From NCBI RefSeq assembly GCF_013373865.1, contig NC_050470.1, positions 20,288,167 through 20,352,166 of the forward strand: a stretch of 64,000 nt of DNA. The letters run 5' to 3'. The stretch's first letter is position 1. Every line of letters starts with the position of its first letter. Below the pieces are notes generated by a model. The model worked only from the letters and a program-made list of their open reading frames with translations, was not told the origin of the DNA and searched no databases. This document shows, piece after piece, positions 13,065-26,218 of this stretch. The position numbers and the translations under genes are program-made. The stretch comes from Monomorium pharaonis. Its lineage: Eukaryota; Arthropoda; Insecta; Hymenoptera; Formicidae.

Positions 13065-14362
13065 CCCTCTGACTGCACACTGGGTTAGCTACACCCAGGC
13101 CGATTTTCAAACGTGCGCCATTTTATAACGAGCAGCAGTGGGGAGATGGAACATGGGGGAGAAAAAAGTTAGGTGTCCCTTTTATCTTATGCGTGCTTGA
13201 TCCGGTCATTACTCGCTTAGTGCTTGCAGCAACGTGAATGGAAGTTCGATTCTAGGTGTGATACACCCAGTGTGCAACGAACGTTACAAAATTGTGCAGA
13301 GCGGAAATTTAAAATGTAAGTAAAAGTAATTGCATTTAACTATAAATTACTTTTTTTTAAATAAACCAAGTAAAAGAACATTAGTGAAGTATATTTTTGT
13401 GTATAACAAATTAATTTTTGTACACGGAAAAAAAATTACTCTCAAATTGAAACTTATGTATTTAAATTAACGCGATTCTTGTTTCATATGTAAGCAACAA
13501 TATATAATCTTCTTAGAAGAATTTGAAAATCTTGAATTTCAAAATATTACAATCTTATTTGAATACTATAAGTATTATTTTAAAAATATAATATAATTGT
13601 TTTGATAATTTTAGTCTAAAAAAATTATAATCTTTGATTTAGACATGTAGTATCTTTATCCGATATTTTTTCTTTTGCATTCAAGAAAATTATTTTTAAG
13701 TAACAAGAATATTATTTTCTTGGTTAAACTATATAAAATTTTAAGATAAATCTTCGTTCAAGTAAATCTTTTTACTTTAACAAAAATATTTCCTTATTTT
13801 CTGTGTATGTTTCTAGAGAAGTGAATACACGAAAGAGTGGATAGTTGAACTTTCATTTCTTTATATTTGAGTTAAATAAACAATAAATAATAATAAAAAC
13901 AATAATTGTTTTTTCACAAATATTTCGATGATTTTGATTTTACGGTATTAACCGTCAGATCGAAAAATAGTGAATATTCATATCTTTAAAAAAAAATACT
14001 TTTTGGTACAAATCAAAAAATTGATAATTAATTCTTAAAATATAACTCTTCAGCTTTCCAATTATCATATTTTGAAGTATTTTTCTTTTTTTTCTACAAA
14101 ATGCAGCCGTTTGAAAAAAAAACAATTTTTTATGCAAAATTTTTTTATTTATAGTCTGTCTATTAAATATATCTTTTTTCAGTTTATACATACGACTTTC
14201 TAAACTATTTTATCACAATTCTGAGAAATTTTCCTTAGAATTAAAAAAAATGGATTAAAATTCGTCGATTTTTGCCCGAAATACAAATCGTCAAAGTTTT
14301 CCGGATGTCGTACACCCATGTGTGCAGTGAACGTAACTTTTTGATAGTGTGCAGTCAGAGGG
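13065..14362. mobile_element. Non-autonomous piggyBac-like element, intact ends
   Basis: The ends are perfect inverted repeats, CCCTCTGACTGCACACT, flanked on both sides by TTAA (13,061-13,064 and 14,363-14,366). Both features are diagnostic of piggyBac transposition. A second inverted piece (ACACCCAG/TGTACACCC) lies just inside. There is no transposase frame in 1.3 kb, so it would need a transposase in trans. A 387-bp MITE is nested inside (13,421-13,807). A diverged relative lies at 7,057-7,850 and another encloses 24,983-34,996. Confidence 0.85.
13421..13807. mobile_element. MITE nested in the piggyBac-like element
   Basis: The ends are TACACGGAAAAA and TACACAGAAAAT, inverted. The related element at 7 kb lacks this stretch, which supports a later insertion. 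Possible TA target duplication. Termini resemble the 1,035 and 44,836 MITEs. Confidence 0.6.
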
Positions 14363-14963
14363 TTAATAATAATATTAAAATTTGAAAGCATCTGTATATC
14401 TTACAATATCTTCCCTCTTCGCGAAAAAAGAATTTGTTATGGAAAATGTTATTTCAACCCTCCTTTCCTATGTTTTGAATTCGGGATCTTCTTACGTTCT
14501 GTGCAGGCGTCTTAACCAGTTTGACCGAAGCATTTGGTAACATTTATCGCAACAACCGATGATATGATAATGATGATTGAAGTATATTCAATAACTTGAT
14601 ATGTAAATCATAACTTAATAACTACATAAGTCATAGTTTCAAAATAAAATCAGTGAAAATATATGGTTTTCAGTAACATACTTATAATTTGTGAATCAGT
14701 GAAATAAATACATTGGTCTTTTACTAATTACACATTAATTCTGAAATGAAAATCATTAAAAGACAGTAATTAATTATCACAACTATAAGTATATTACTGC
14801 AAATCAATAATAATACACTGATGACAATTTAGAGAGCGCTATGACAACTGCTCACAAAGTTAGCGCAGCAAGAGAACCAATCAGCGTTGTGAAAAGCGAT
14901 GACAACATTTTGATAGATTCGATTATCAATTTCATGCCTTTTTTAGGCGTGAATATAATTCCA
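14363..14963. other. No gene seen
   Basis: AT-rich. The open frame at 14,841-15,119 runs into the inverted repeat of the next element and is not a gene. Confidence 0.5.
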
Positions 14964-16006
14964 GTTATTTGTATTGAAGTTGGTTTCAGTTACTTACATT
15001 CCCAGTTGCCTATAGCTTTGTTTGCACACAAATTTTGCACAAGTGCTCGATTGCCTACGTGCCTGATTGCCTACATCTCGATTGCCTACAGCTTCGTTTG
15101 CACACACAAAAATAATTAAGGTTCAAAAGTACAATTGCACACATGATATTATTTCGCTCATACACAATGCACACATGATATTAATACGTTCATGCACATT
15201 GCACACATGACATTATTGCACACATAAGCTAAAGAAACAATATTAACATATTGCACACATGATATTAATACGTTCATACACATTGCACACATGATATTAT
15301 TACGCTCATACACATGGCCCATATGACATTATTGCGCATATGCACATTACACACATGATGTCATTGCGCTCATACGCTCTAGCAAGAGCAAGGGGATGAA
15401 TCCCAGATGCGCGTATAAAACAAACATCACCAATCAAATTCTATAAATTTATCCTAACATCAACTAAAGCAGTAATCTGATTGAAACAATGTCCACGCTT
15501 GTAATGTTCCACATGGGTTTGCGATTTTCCATGCAAAACGAGGTCTACCTACTTTTCTTTTTATTTTTAATCTACTTTTATTTTTATTTTTTATATGGTA
15601 TACCTCGAAAACTAAAGCAGTTAGCCCTATAAGATCTACACAATTTTTTGTTTAACATAAAAAATATTATCAGAAATCATCGTCAAATCAAGGCGCCCAA
15701 GTTATTGGAATCGTGCCTTCAGAGTGTATGAGCGCAACGACATCATGTGTGCAATGTGTATGAACGTATTAATATCATGTGTGCAATGTGTATGAGCGAA
15801 ATAACATCATATGTGCAATGTGTATGAGCAAAATAATATCATGTGTGCAATTGTACTTTTGAACCTTAATTATTTTCGTGTGTGCAAACGAAGCTGTAGG
15901 CAATCGGGCACGTAAGCAATCGGGCACCTTTGCAAAATTTGTGTGCAAACGAAGCTATAGGCAACTGGGAATGTAAGCAACTGAAACCAACTTCAATACA
16001 AATAAC
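14964..16006. mobile_element. Foldback element with subterminal minisatellites (copy A)
   Basis: The terminal inverted repeats are about 160 bp ('gttatttgtattgaagttgg', 'ttgcctatagc', 'gtttgcacacaaattttgca'). They are followed inwards by arrays of a roughly 28-30-bp unit, 'gcacacatgatattattgcgctcatacacatt', in opposite orientations (15,140-15,375 and 15,725-15,860). The single-copy centre holds CCCAGATGCGCG and 'ccacatgggtttgcg'. It has no coding capacity. Relatives lie at 37,925-39,095 and 47,946-48,475; the last abuts a P-like transposase fragment. Confidence 0.8.
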
Positions 16007-16175
16007 CAATATGAATGAAGATTGACTATGTTAAGTATTCACAACATGTTTGAATTATAATATTAATATTATAATTGATGATAGTACAGAACATGCATAT
16101 TCATTCATATACATATGTGCATATGTCACAGGTAGGATTTATCTTAAATTTTTAACACATTAATTTTTTTAGAAA

Positions 16176-16176
<1 letters not shown>

Positions 16177-16207
<31 letters not shown>
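16177..16207. repeat. (TG)n microsatellite
   Basis: Pure TG run of about 15 units. Confidence 0.95.
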
Positions 16208-16208
<1 letters not shown>

Positions 16209-16349
16209 TACTTATTCCAAAGGCAGAAAAAACCGAAAATTGTGAAATTAAAAACCCACGTAAAACTGTACAATTATATTATTTATTTTGCAATGAAAAC
16301 ATCATATATAATATGAGCTAGACATATCAGTTTATATAAAATATATTAC

Positions 16350-16858
16350 CCTTTAATGTGGGACAGAAATAAATGTTCTGTGCCATTTTTGTGATAAAAG
16401 AAAAAAGTTTTACAATTTTATCCACAAATTTATTTTTTATTTTTGGGATCGCTGATTCCGAATTTGAGATCAAAACTTCAAAATTCAAAATAGCGGATCC
16501 AATATGGGTTCGGCAAAGAGCAATATAGAAATTATTTTTTAAAAGTATTTATGAAAAAAATTAACTTAACGCTACTTCTGGAAATCAGATATTAAATTCA
16601 GATTTAGCAATCCAAAAATTCTATAGAATACCCATTTTCCAGAAATCTGATTATTTTTGAAAACTTCGATGCGCCATGTTGGATCCGTCATTTTAAATTT
16701 TGCAGACCTTCAATTCCAATTCAGCGACCCCAAGAACCTTTAAATACTTGCCACTTTAAAAATTTCGGTAGTCTAACTTTTTTTTTTCGAGATAGTGTTA
16801 TCCACACTGATGGCATGTCTTATTTTTGTACATATATGTGTCATCCACAGCGAAAGGA
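16350..16858. mobile_element. Foldback relic with TTAA-like ends
   Basis: 'gggatcgctgattccgaatt' and 'gcggatccaatatgg' (16,443-16,507) recur in reverse complement at about 16,670-16,735. Flanking ends read TTAC-CCTTTAATGTGG and, from the right, TTAA-TCCTTTCGCTGTGG, weakly suggesting piggyBac. The inner modules resemble those of 53-870. Confidence 0.5.
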
Positions 16859-16862
16859 TTAA

Positions 16863-17934
16863 GAACCTAGTATAAAACTGACTGGATTTTGATTACATTT
16901 CAATACTGTGCAAAATATTAAATGTTTAAAAATATTTAATAATGTTCAAATTATTAATTGTAAAATCACTATTGCACCTTGCGGTTACGTCGACGTTTTG
17001 CAAAAAACTTAAGTTATTTATAAAGAAACTGACTTTTCAATATATTTTGCAATATATATAAAAACTTTAACTTTAAAAATGATTATAAATTATCTTAAAA
17101 TAGTTTCTTTGTGTAAATTTTTTTTCAGTTACACCATATTTTTCCTCTATTCTAGTTCCTGTTACATAGCAAGCTTAATATTCATATTATATATTACTGG
17201 AAGAAGACAAATACAAAAAAATCTGACGCCATTTAATCTTACTGAAAAAGAGATTAACTATATACAAAGAATTTAATTTTAAAAAAGCCAACTAAATATA
17301 TATGTAGAAAAGATCTTATATGTCCTACACGCGCGCGAGAACGGAATAATCCACGTATAGTCAGAACGAGCATATGGGATAAGTACATGTGCGAAGAAAG
17401 TGTGGAAAATGAAAAGGAAACGTCAGTTTTATCCTGAATTCGGTGAAATTATTAACGCGTTCAAATATAGAATGCCGCACATCACGGAGATCAGCTCAAA
17501 TCCAAGCGGGGCAATTATTAAAGATCCAGCACGGATAAGAAGCAGGACCTGGTAACGTGGAAAAACTTACGCAACCCCAGGGAGGACTTATGTGCAACCT
17601 TTATGAGGATAGAAAATAATTCGACAGTGAAGTGTGTGCAGCACCGTGTTACAGTCGCGCGACGGTCATATTTCTGGGACAAAATTCGACGAGCGTACGT
17701 TACGGCAAAGGACTCACTGAGAGAGGAAATGCGCTTGTTACGGGAAAGCAAGGGCGTTTATTATTTCTATAGAAATGCTAAATTAAAATGTTATTTAAAA
17801 TAACAATTTAATTAGCGACCACATCACACAGATGAATAAATGATTAAGTACATTACGTTACCGCGGTTTCCCGCGTTTACAAACAAATGGCAATCCCGTA
17901 TGGAATTTGTTTGTAATGCATACGAACATGAGGC
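16863..17934. other. Unassigned; slightly GC-rich at 17.33-17.93 kb
   Basis: Overlapping short frames on both strands (17,518-17,803, 17,840-18,025) carry no domain. No RNA gene was recognised. Confidence 0.4.
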
Positions 17935-18690
17935 GTTTCAATTACGCATAAAATATTCTCTTTATACGGCAAAGGGAGAAATTATAATGTCATGTGCAAA
18001 GAACAATTGGATTATGGATAAGTAAAGCTTCAATAGATTTGATCATAAATAATTTTTTCAAATTTTTAAATCACCTCTCGAAATCTTGAATTTTTTTCAT
18101 AAGGAATATTGTACATGTAAGACCAAATTATAGAAGAATTTTAAACTCTAAACTTTATATGAAAATTTAAAAATTCGAAAAACTTACTAAATTGCTTTAA
18201 CTGAATCCGTAATACAAAAAATTGTACCAGTTACTAAACTTAAATAAATTATAATAAATATAATATTTCTTTCAACGTGTTTTCATGAAACAAAAAATAC
18301 TTAAATATCGAACTCAAATAGACTACATTTTTTACGAAAGTTACACAGAAGAAAACATACAACGTTTTAATTACACACAAAATATTCTTTTTATATGGCA
18401 AATAAAATAAACGCCATGCAAAGAACGAATAGGATAATATGTTTCAACAGATTTAATCGTAATTACATTTTCTGAAGCTTTAAAATTATCTCACAATCTG
18501 AAAATTCTTTCATAAAAATTATCATAAAAGATCAAATTATATAAGAAAAATTTAACCACTAAACTCTCTTTTTATAAATTTAGAAATTCAAAAAAATTAT
18601 ACTAAATTTGTGCTTTAACAATCTGTAATACAAAAAATATCAGTTATTGAACTCAAATAAACTATTAATAAATGTAATCTTTACTTTAGG
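17935..18690. repeat. Diverged tandem duplication, about 350-430-bp unit
   Basis: 17,935-18,290 and about 18,363-18,690 align in the same orientation along their length. Shared blocks are 'aaaatattct.tttata.ggcaaa', 'tgcaaagaac', 'agatttgatc/agatttaatc', 'gaccaaattata' and 'ctgtaatacaaaaaat'. The units are clearly old, with many substitutions and small indels. Confidence 0.7.
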
Positions 18691-21017
18691 AAAAAAGGTA
18701 CATAATCGTAATAAATAAAAGAAATACATATTTCTTAAAAATTATTCCGAAAATTATCAAGTGCTGTTCGACAAATCTGTCTGACAAATATCTTCCATAA
18801 ATCTTTGTAAAAATTTGAACACGGGAAAGGCGGAAAATGCGGCAGCGTCTTTCAGAGCTTACAGGCTTCACGTGAATTAATGCGATCTAGTCCATCCTGA
18901 TCTACGACAAAATCTTGTTAGTACACCTCACCGAGCGGCTGAAATTCACGTCTCCCACGATGTTGGAAAGACAAACGTACGTAATTAAATGCTCACGTGA
19001 ACGATATAACAAGCAGATATCGGAAAAACGAATGGAATATTTTCCGCGGCGACTAAATACGTCCTGAATTAATGATAGCAAGCTGATTCTAATTCGCGAC
19101 GAAATTCATTTAATGCACCCGAATGATCACCTGGAACTCATTGCTGCAAGAATGGATAAGTACGCGATGCAATCTGTATCGCGATACGAATGTACGATAA
19201 TAAAAATCACATCCCTCTATAAAATACGATTTGCTTATTGACTGCATATAACATATATTTATTACATATGTATATGCATATTACATATAAAAATTCACTG
19301 GCTTTAAAATACAAATTTTACTTAGTTTGCTTAATTTTTGTTTAATTCTCTATTAAAAACATATATTTTCCATATTTTTTCAATTAAAAACGTTAAAAAT
19401 ATAAGTAGACTAAATCACACAATTTAGATTTTTGGTAAACACAAATTAAAATAATACAAAAGAATTTTGAAATACAAAATATGTGTATTTCCAAATTTCT
19501 TTGAAACTGAATTCTACTTGTGAACCGGTCTTGTGTTTTCAATGCTTCAGTTGGTTATATAGAATATTTTAATAATTATACGTCACATTAAAATTCTATT
19601 ATTTGTACAAAAACTGATTTAAAATTAAGCAAAAATGTATTTTATTTAACAAAATAATTTATTTAAGATAGGTTACAGCTACAGATTGACAATTAAACTA
19701 AAAAATAATCAATATTTAAATTACTATATACATATGTAATACACGTTATTCACACATCAAAATAATTATTAATTTACCTAAAAAACGTTTTACATATAAT
19801 TTATATATTATATGTTTCATATATAAATTTACATATAATATTAAACGTCCATTGCAAATATCTCAACTTAATTATTTATTAAATTATTAATTAATCGTTT
19901 ACTGTTCTTTTCTTAATAGTATATTTATTTGTAAAGCTAAAAACATTTCTTTTTATATTTTTTTTAAATCAATTTTTAAAATTAATTAAAATAATAGTTA
20001 TAAATTTATAAATAAACAAATAAAAAATTGTAAAAATGTATATATCATAATATATAATTCTATGTAATAAAAAAGTAATAATATAATGTTTTTTTATAAT
20101 ATAATTATAAATGTGACATAATGATGGAATTTTAATAACAAAGAGTTAATAAATTCCAAATTACTTTTGTAGTATCTAGGTATAAAAAAAATTATATGTT
20201 TCATGTTAAATATATTTTCGTCGCATAAATATCTGTTATCAAATACAAATATTAAAATTTCTGTTCTTTTATTTTGTTTCGCATCTGTATATTTTAATAC
20301 ATCACAGGAAAAATCGAAGTAAAATGTCGTCAAAAGAAATCAAACCATTTTCCCTATGTAAATCAGGAAAGTCTCGTCTACCTCGAGATTCAATTAATAC
20401 ACCGCAGCAACGGTTCCACCGTCCGCTAGAAACGCAACATTGTAACGACGAATGTCCATGTCAGAGAGCTTTACAAGGTGTGCCCAATAAAAGTTTCAGA
20501 ACTTGTCGGATGGAACATCGAAAATCTCTCACTGAAGGAATGTAATGCACAGTTATTGATTGTCACAGAGACGATGTTAAGACCTCAAGAAATTCTTATA
20601 AATATTCCGGAGAGCAACAATTTTTTGCTTCTTATGCTCCATATACTTTTTTAATAATTTATTTATAGTCATTTTTCTCTTGCCTTTTAAATAAACAGCG
20701 CACTGGAATAAAAAAGTATATTAATAATCGTAATTAATAATTATTTGTCTTAATGATTCCTGATAATTTTAAAAATATTATGCAGAGCTTATTTTTATCA
20801 TATTTTTAATTGTTAACTATGAGAGTTTCAAATAATAAAATATTTATAAATGTATAAAAGCAATTTCATAAAATTAAGTATTATTTAGGCAAATAAGCTT
20901 TAATATCTCATAATATTTAACAAACGACAGATGACATTTCACTCTACAAATCTTCTTTAGTGTAAATATTAACCTAAACTTAATTAATAATGTTGTGCAA
21001 AAAGTCAAATTTAAATG
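18691..21017. other. No gene recognised
   Basis: AT-rich, with GC-richer patches at 18,870-19,210 and 20,320-20,560. The latter holds a 73-codon frame (20,324-20,545) with no recognisable motif and no clear splice context. I do not call it a gene. Confidence 0.4.
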
Positions 21018-21138
21018 TGTTATGAATATAATGAATATGAACAACCTTACTAATCTACATCTCAACGAGATAAATGAGAGACGCTTATGATTAAAACACA
21101 GATTAGTATGGTTGTTTATATTCAATGTATTCATAGCA
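21018..21138. repeat. Short foldback, about 36-bp arms
   Basis: 'gaatatgaacaacc.tactaatct' is followed about 50 bases later by its reverse complement. Likely a small MITE. Confidence 0.65.
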
Positions 21139-21779
21139 CATATGAAATTGTCTTACGGCATACATCATGAACAATTCACACGGATTCGAACATACACCGA
21201 CGACAAGATACACAAGAACATAATAATTTTTCAAAATATTGTTTGCACGTCAATATTGTAAATTAAATTAATAGTTACGCTAAAAAAAGCTCTGTAGAAT
21301 GGAAACATTGTCCATTATTTATTAAATGAGATTAAAGACGTACATTCATAATTGACTATTCGTTCGTTTATTCATCTAAATAACATATTTGTTAATTCCA
21401 TACGAGTTGCTTAATATTTTTGTGTAATTTAATATTTTTTTAATAAAAAATAATATGCCATAAGATACTTTAATTATGATTTAAAATACATTATATGTCC
21501 GTCCATATGTGTAATACCAATAATGTTTTATTAATCTTAATAAACTTTTTCAAAGTGCGACTTTTTTAGATGTTATAGTTTTTTTTTTTAGTTTTTTTTT
21601 TTACATACTGTACAATACTCGTACTGTTACGAGTAATTTTTTACACAAGTTATTTTCATTTAGATTATAATTCATATATTATATATTTTTCGATTCTTTT
21701 TTAAGATATATAATAATATGAAAAATTCTTTTATGCTTTATTATGTAACTGCTTTATTATATAATGAAAACGTAGTATT

Positions 21780-23000
21780 ATGATGCGCCAACATATTTCT
21801 TTTGACGTTGATTTCGCGAACGTAGTCATCAAATATTAAAAATGATCATCCCTGCGTGAGTATGATAGATGCTTTCAGACAAAGCTTTCACGAAAAGTGA
21901 CGTCACGATGATAGCCTCTGGCACAAAGCATCCAATATAACACGACACAGAAATTAAATAACGCTGAATTGAAATTAAACAATAGCTATGTTATGTTCCT
22001 TCAGAGATTGATTTAACAGGATGGTGATAGTTATTGTTCGGCAGCCGGTCAAATGTAATTCAGATTCGGCAAAAATTGATCTCCGAACAATTGATTGGCA
22101 TTCATGCCAATATCAATCTACGTTTCCCGTCCGCTCTGATTTCTCGTTTCATTCATTCAGTTCTAGGAACTTCTCGAATGTGCCTGCTAGTATTCCCGAA
22201 ATAATTCACGCGTAGCGCGCGCGAAGGGATTACTTTAATTAATCGCCGCAGGCGGGCACGTCCACGCCCGCGAGCGACAGTCGTAAGGACTCTGCGAGAA
22301 AAAAAAAGAGAGAAGGAAAGAGGCACGAAATCCTAGATTCGCGAGTTAAGCGGATTCGGTCGATCGGTCGATTCGCGGGCGTGTTCAATTAGCGGGAACG
22401 TCGGGAATGGAATTACGCCGTGAAAATTTCACCGCGGGAAATCTCGAAATGCCGTCCGTCACAAGTGGGGCGCCGAAAATAACTTTCAGCCGTGGAGGGA
22501 AGAAGGAAGGAGGGAGGGAGGGAGGGAGGAGACCACTCGCGCGCCAGGATCCAACAGTCCACGTCCAGTCACTCACGATCCACGATGTGGATCCGATCAA
22601 TACAGGACCGCAACGCGCCCACCGGATTCCGGCGCGAATCCTCCCCCCTTCCCGCCCCGGGGGATTTCTCATCCTCCGATGGATCCGTAGCGAAACAGAT
22701 TGGACTTACGTGTCGCGACACTATGTCGCTGGATCGGATCGCTGGATCGCGGTTCCGCACGTTGCGGCGAGCGTCGCACGGCGTTGACATCACGGCGATT
22801 AATCCCTTCTGCGTGTGTGTACACGGGTGTGCATGACTTCGGTTGCAATAGTCTATATTCCCCCGGAGCTACGCCGTTCACTCGCCGGCACAAGTAACAC
22901 TTTTTGACCGCACCGTTTTACTATCGCTTTTATCGCTAATCTCCACCCATTCGAATTCGGAGTGTTTGACGTGTCCGATGACGTTTTGGAAAAAGATTGT
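21780..23000. other. CpG-rich island, possible host promoter or 5' region
   Basis: GC content and CpG frequency rise strongly compared with the rest of the window, and a (GGAG)n run lies at 22,503-22,530. Frames are open on both strands only because of composition; no domain is visible. It runs into an N block. A host gene start or CpG island is an inference without direct support. Confidence 0.3.
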
Positions 23001-23500
23001 NNNNNNNNNNNNNNNNNNNNNNNNNNNNNNNNNNNNNNNNNNNNNNNNNNNNNNNNNNNNNNNNNNNNNNNNNNNNNNNNNNNNNNNNNNNNNNNNNNNN
23101 NNNNNNNNNNNNNNNNNNNNNNNNNNNNNNNNNNNNNNNNNNNNNNNNNNNNNNNNNNNNNNNNNNNNNNNNNNNNNNNNNNNNNNNNNNNNNNNNNNNN
23201 NNNNNNNNNNNNNNNNNNNNNNNNNNNNNNNNNNNNNNNNNNNNNNNNNNNNNNNNNNNNNNNNNNNNNNNNNNNNNNNNNNNNNNNNNNNNNNNNNNNN
23301 NNNNNNNNNNNNNNNNNNNNNNNNNNNNNNNNNNNNNNNNNNNNNNNNNNNNNNNNNNNNNNNNNNNNNNNNNNNNNNNNNNNNNNNNNNNNNNNNNNNN
23401 NNNNNNNNNNNNNNNNNNNNNNNNNNNNNNNNNNNNNNNNNNNNNNNNNNNNNNNNNNNNNNNNNNNNNNNNNNNNNNNNNNNNNNNNNNNNNNNNNNNN
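23001..23500. other. 500 N
   Basis: Exactly 500 undetermined bases. Frames spanning it are meaningless. Confidence 1.
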
Positions 23501-23629
23501 TAAAGCCGTGTGTTTTACCGACATTCTGTATTTATCACTTAATTTCGAATTGAATTTACGGAATTGATAATCCTTTTACACTTTTAAAGTACGTACACAA
23601 ATGAACCCGGGAACGATTAGATAAAGACC

Positions 23630-24003
23630 AAAAATGCAAAAAATTTTTTAAAGTTTATTTGTTCATAAAAATATTTGCTTCAAAATACAAGTTATGTAGC
23701 TTATACGTACAAATGAATGGTGTTCCCGGGTTCGGAATAGATTGAGGAATAAGATTATAATCGTCAAATTACGATTACAAGCCGTACAAAAAAGATATTT
23801 TAAAAATAAAAGCGCTTAAATGAATAAAATTTTTGATTACATAAATATATTTTTTTACGGCTTGTAAACGTAATTTGACAAATATAGTCTTATTCCTTCT
23901 ATTCCAAACTGCGAGACACTATTTATTTGTAAGTATAAGCTATATAACTTGTATTTTAAAGCAAATTTTTTCATGAACAAGGATAAATAATGACTCTGCA
24001 TTA
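23630..24003. mobile_element. Foldback MITE
   Basis: Arms 23,630-23,795 and 23,860-24,003 are inverted copies ('tacaagttatgtagctta', 'attacgattacaagccgta'). The left arm also carries GTTCCCGGGTTCG, and CCCGGGAACG lies at about 23,606. No coding. Confidence 0.75.
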
Positions 24004-24978
24004 TCGACCTCAATCAAGTTTGATGGGCAGTTTGGCATCCTCTTAAAGCCCTTTTTATTTTTTGCCACGTTTTTAAATAAAATTATTTTTCGATTATTTT
24101 TAGTAAAAAAACTTTCTGATATACACGTTAACAACAATTTCAGTTTAATTTTTTTGGAGTCTCATTATTTACAAACATACCTTTAAATAATGGTAATTCT
24201 TAAATTTAATGACAAATTTTTTAAATGTATTTTTTTTTATGAATTCTGAGATTCTAGTTCTTGTGGGATATATTATAAGTTGTATCCTCTTTTTGATTTT
24301 ATAGGATATTTAAAACTATTATAAATATTATTTTTTAACCTTTTTAAAACTATAGTAAAAATAATGCATAGCGCTTAAGACACAGGAATTATCCCATAAA
24401 CTTTTCTTTTATAAATTGCATCTTTGTTTTAGCGCCAAAAGTTTTCTTTACAATTTTGGTCATTCCAAGATTCACTTTTATTAAGACACTTGTTTTCAAT
24501 GTTTCCAATATAATAGGTTTTGCCTGTTCCGACGAAAGATGGAAAAAATGGAGTTTTTTAACATTGTCCTTTACATCTATTTTAGAAAATGAATCGTAAA
24601 GAACACAATATTTAAACATTCGATTATATAAATATTTAGTAGACAAATAAAAAAACGGAATAAAATATGTAAGAGAAAAATTGCACTGTTCAAATATAAT
24701 ACAAATTATTTCTATTAAAATTATTATAACTTTTTTCTTAAAATTATTATATTAAAAACAAACACTTTGTAATAATTGTAATTTAATTTATTTATACATT
24801 TTTCTTTATCTAATTTTTAAAACAGGATTTCGAGAATTCTAGACTATTACAAAAAAATTTTTGGGTCTTGATTTTTTATTTTTCAGAAATAGATAAGTAG
24901 TATTATAAATAGTTTTAATGAAATCTGCACTAGTCAGTAAAATGATAAATAGAACCAACTTAATACATAATTACATTT
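24004..24978. other. AT-rich stretch, no gene seen
   Basis: Antisense frames at 23,940-24,137 and 24,389-24,646 contain no recognisable domain. Confidence 0.45.
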
Positions 24979-25197
24979 TTAACCCTTCATATACACACTG
25001 GGTAGTTACGACCCACATAACATCGGACATTTTATGTATATGCATTTTTTTTCCACAATGTGAAAATATATCTTGTATGTTAAATGTATATACATGATCT
25101 CATATACATGATTCGAATATACATTATGGTATATAATGTGTATGTAATATAAAACCAAGGCAACTTAGCCCTCCGGAGTCAAGTGATGCTCTCTTGC

Positions 25198-25580
25198 TGT
25201 ATCGTACGCCTTGGCGTGCGCGCCCGCTTGTAATCAACGGCGTGTCCTCGTGATCAGGAGGGTCGAGAGAAGAAACACTTCCTTGCTCTGAATTTGATTT
25301 ATTGTCTGTATCTTCGTGCCCAAAGGTCCGTTACAAATATTATTCACACTGGGTTGAGCAACCCTCGCGATTCGCACGTTGTGGCTGTGCGGATTTTCGG
25401 TGCGGCCGATGCTTACCGATGGCGAGACCGTTCTGGCTAGCACGCCGGTATTCCCACGAAGGAACACGAGGCCGGCCGATTTCTTCCGAAGCACGCGATC
25501 GCGACTCGACGATGACGCCACGTCGATATGGTAGTCGATACCTCGCTAGGAAAATTAAATATCTCGAATGATACTTAACA
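25198..25580 (-). repeat. BEL 3' LTR
   Basis: Downstream LTR, same length and termini as 31,521-31,903, supplying the transcript end. Confidence 0.95.
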
Positions 25581-25602
25581 TAACGCCGCCCCCCTTGAAA
25601 GG
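25581..25602 (-). promoter_or_regulatory. Polypurine tract
   Basis: On the minus strand AAGGGGGGCGGCGTTA directly precedes the 3' LTR. This is the expected place for plus-strand priming. Confidence 0.75.
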
Positions 25603-25888
25603 ACATGCTTTCAATCTTAACATAAGAGTTTCGCAACAAACAAGGAAAAGTAAATATGATTGCCTTCTAGTACATCGTCGAAGCTTGTTGAACCAAAATT
25701 CTTCGGTATCCTAATGTGTGTGACATATAAACTTAATTTATGAACTACAAATTACTTAAATCTATGAAGCGGTAAATAGTCTAGAACAAATGATGTGTTG
25801 TGAGTAAATAGTGTGACTTAATCTGGAGGAATAGTGTGACTTAAGGTGGAATATAACGTAATGGAACGTGTGATAAAACGCGCAAGGC
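25603..25888. other. BEL 3' untranslated segment
   Basis: Between the pol stop and the polypurine tract. 'gtgtgacttaa' repeats lie near 25,810-25,845. No frame. Confidence 0.6.
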
Positions 25889-26218
25889 CTACGCTTCTAT
25901 GGGCAGCAATGCCAGTTTAGATAGTGGTCTTACAAGTGTTCCCTTGTGAGTTTTTACTGTCGCGACTCGTGCGATTCCATCAGCGCCCGGATGGATTTCC
26001 TGGATTTTACCCATCAACCATTGCAAGGGTGGGAGGCCCGGTTGCTTAATCACTACGAGTCGCCCTGGCTTCAGTGAAGCTCTCTTGTTCGTTTTCCATT
26101 TGGAACGCTCTTGCAAAGAATGTAAATATTCGGAGCTCCATCTGCGCCAAAAATGCTGTTGTATCTGTATTATTCGCTGCCAACGTGTTAGTCTGTTTTC
26201 GTTTATATCCTGTAAATC
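25889..26218 (-). pseudogene. BEL Pol C-terminal end, out of frame (DUF5641-like)
   Basis: From about 26,218 the minus strand reads DLQDINENRLTRWQRI and on to a stop at 25,889. It is collinear with the end of BEL integrases (the ENRL-RWQ block, then 'GRLVVIKQPGLPPLQW' and 'RVATVKTHKGTLVRPLSKL'). It is offset by one frame from the main gag-pol, so a small indel near 26,215 separates them. An assembly error is the alternative explanation. If the shift is real, this copy lacks an intact integrase tail. Confidence 0.88.

Noticed and set aside
14964..16006. CRISPR array
   Set aside because: The regular repeats are contiguous minisatellite units without unique spacers, inverted about a centre, in eukaryotic DNA.
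20324..20545. Small protein-coding gene
   Set aside because: 73 codons with no motif and no evidence for splice sites; left unassigned.
22385..22897. Overlapping frames in the CpG-rich island
   Set aside because: Open on both strands because of high GC; no recognisable domain.
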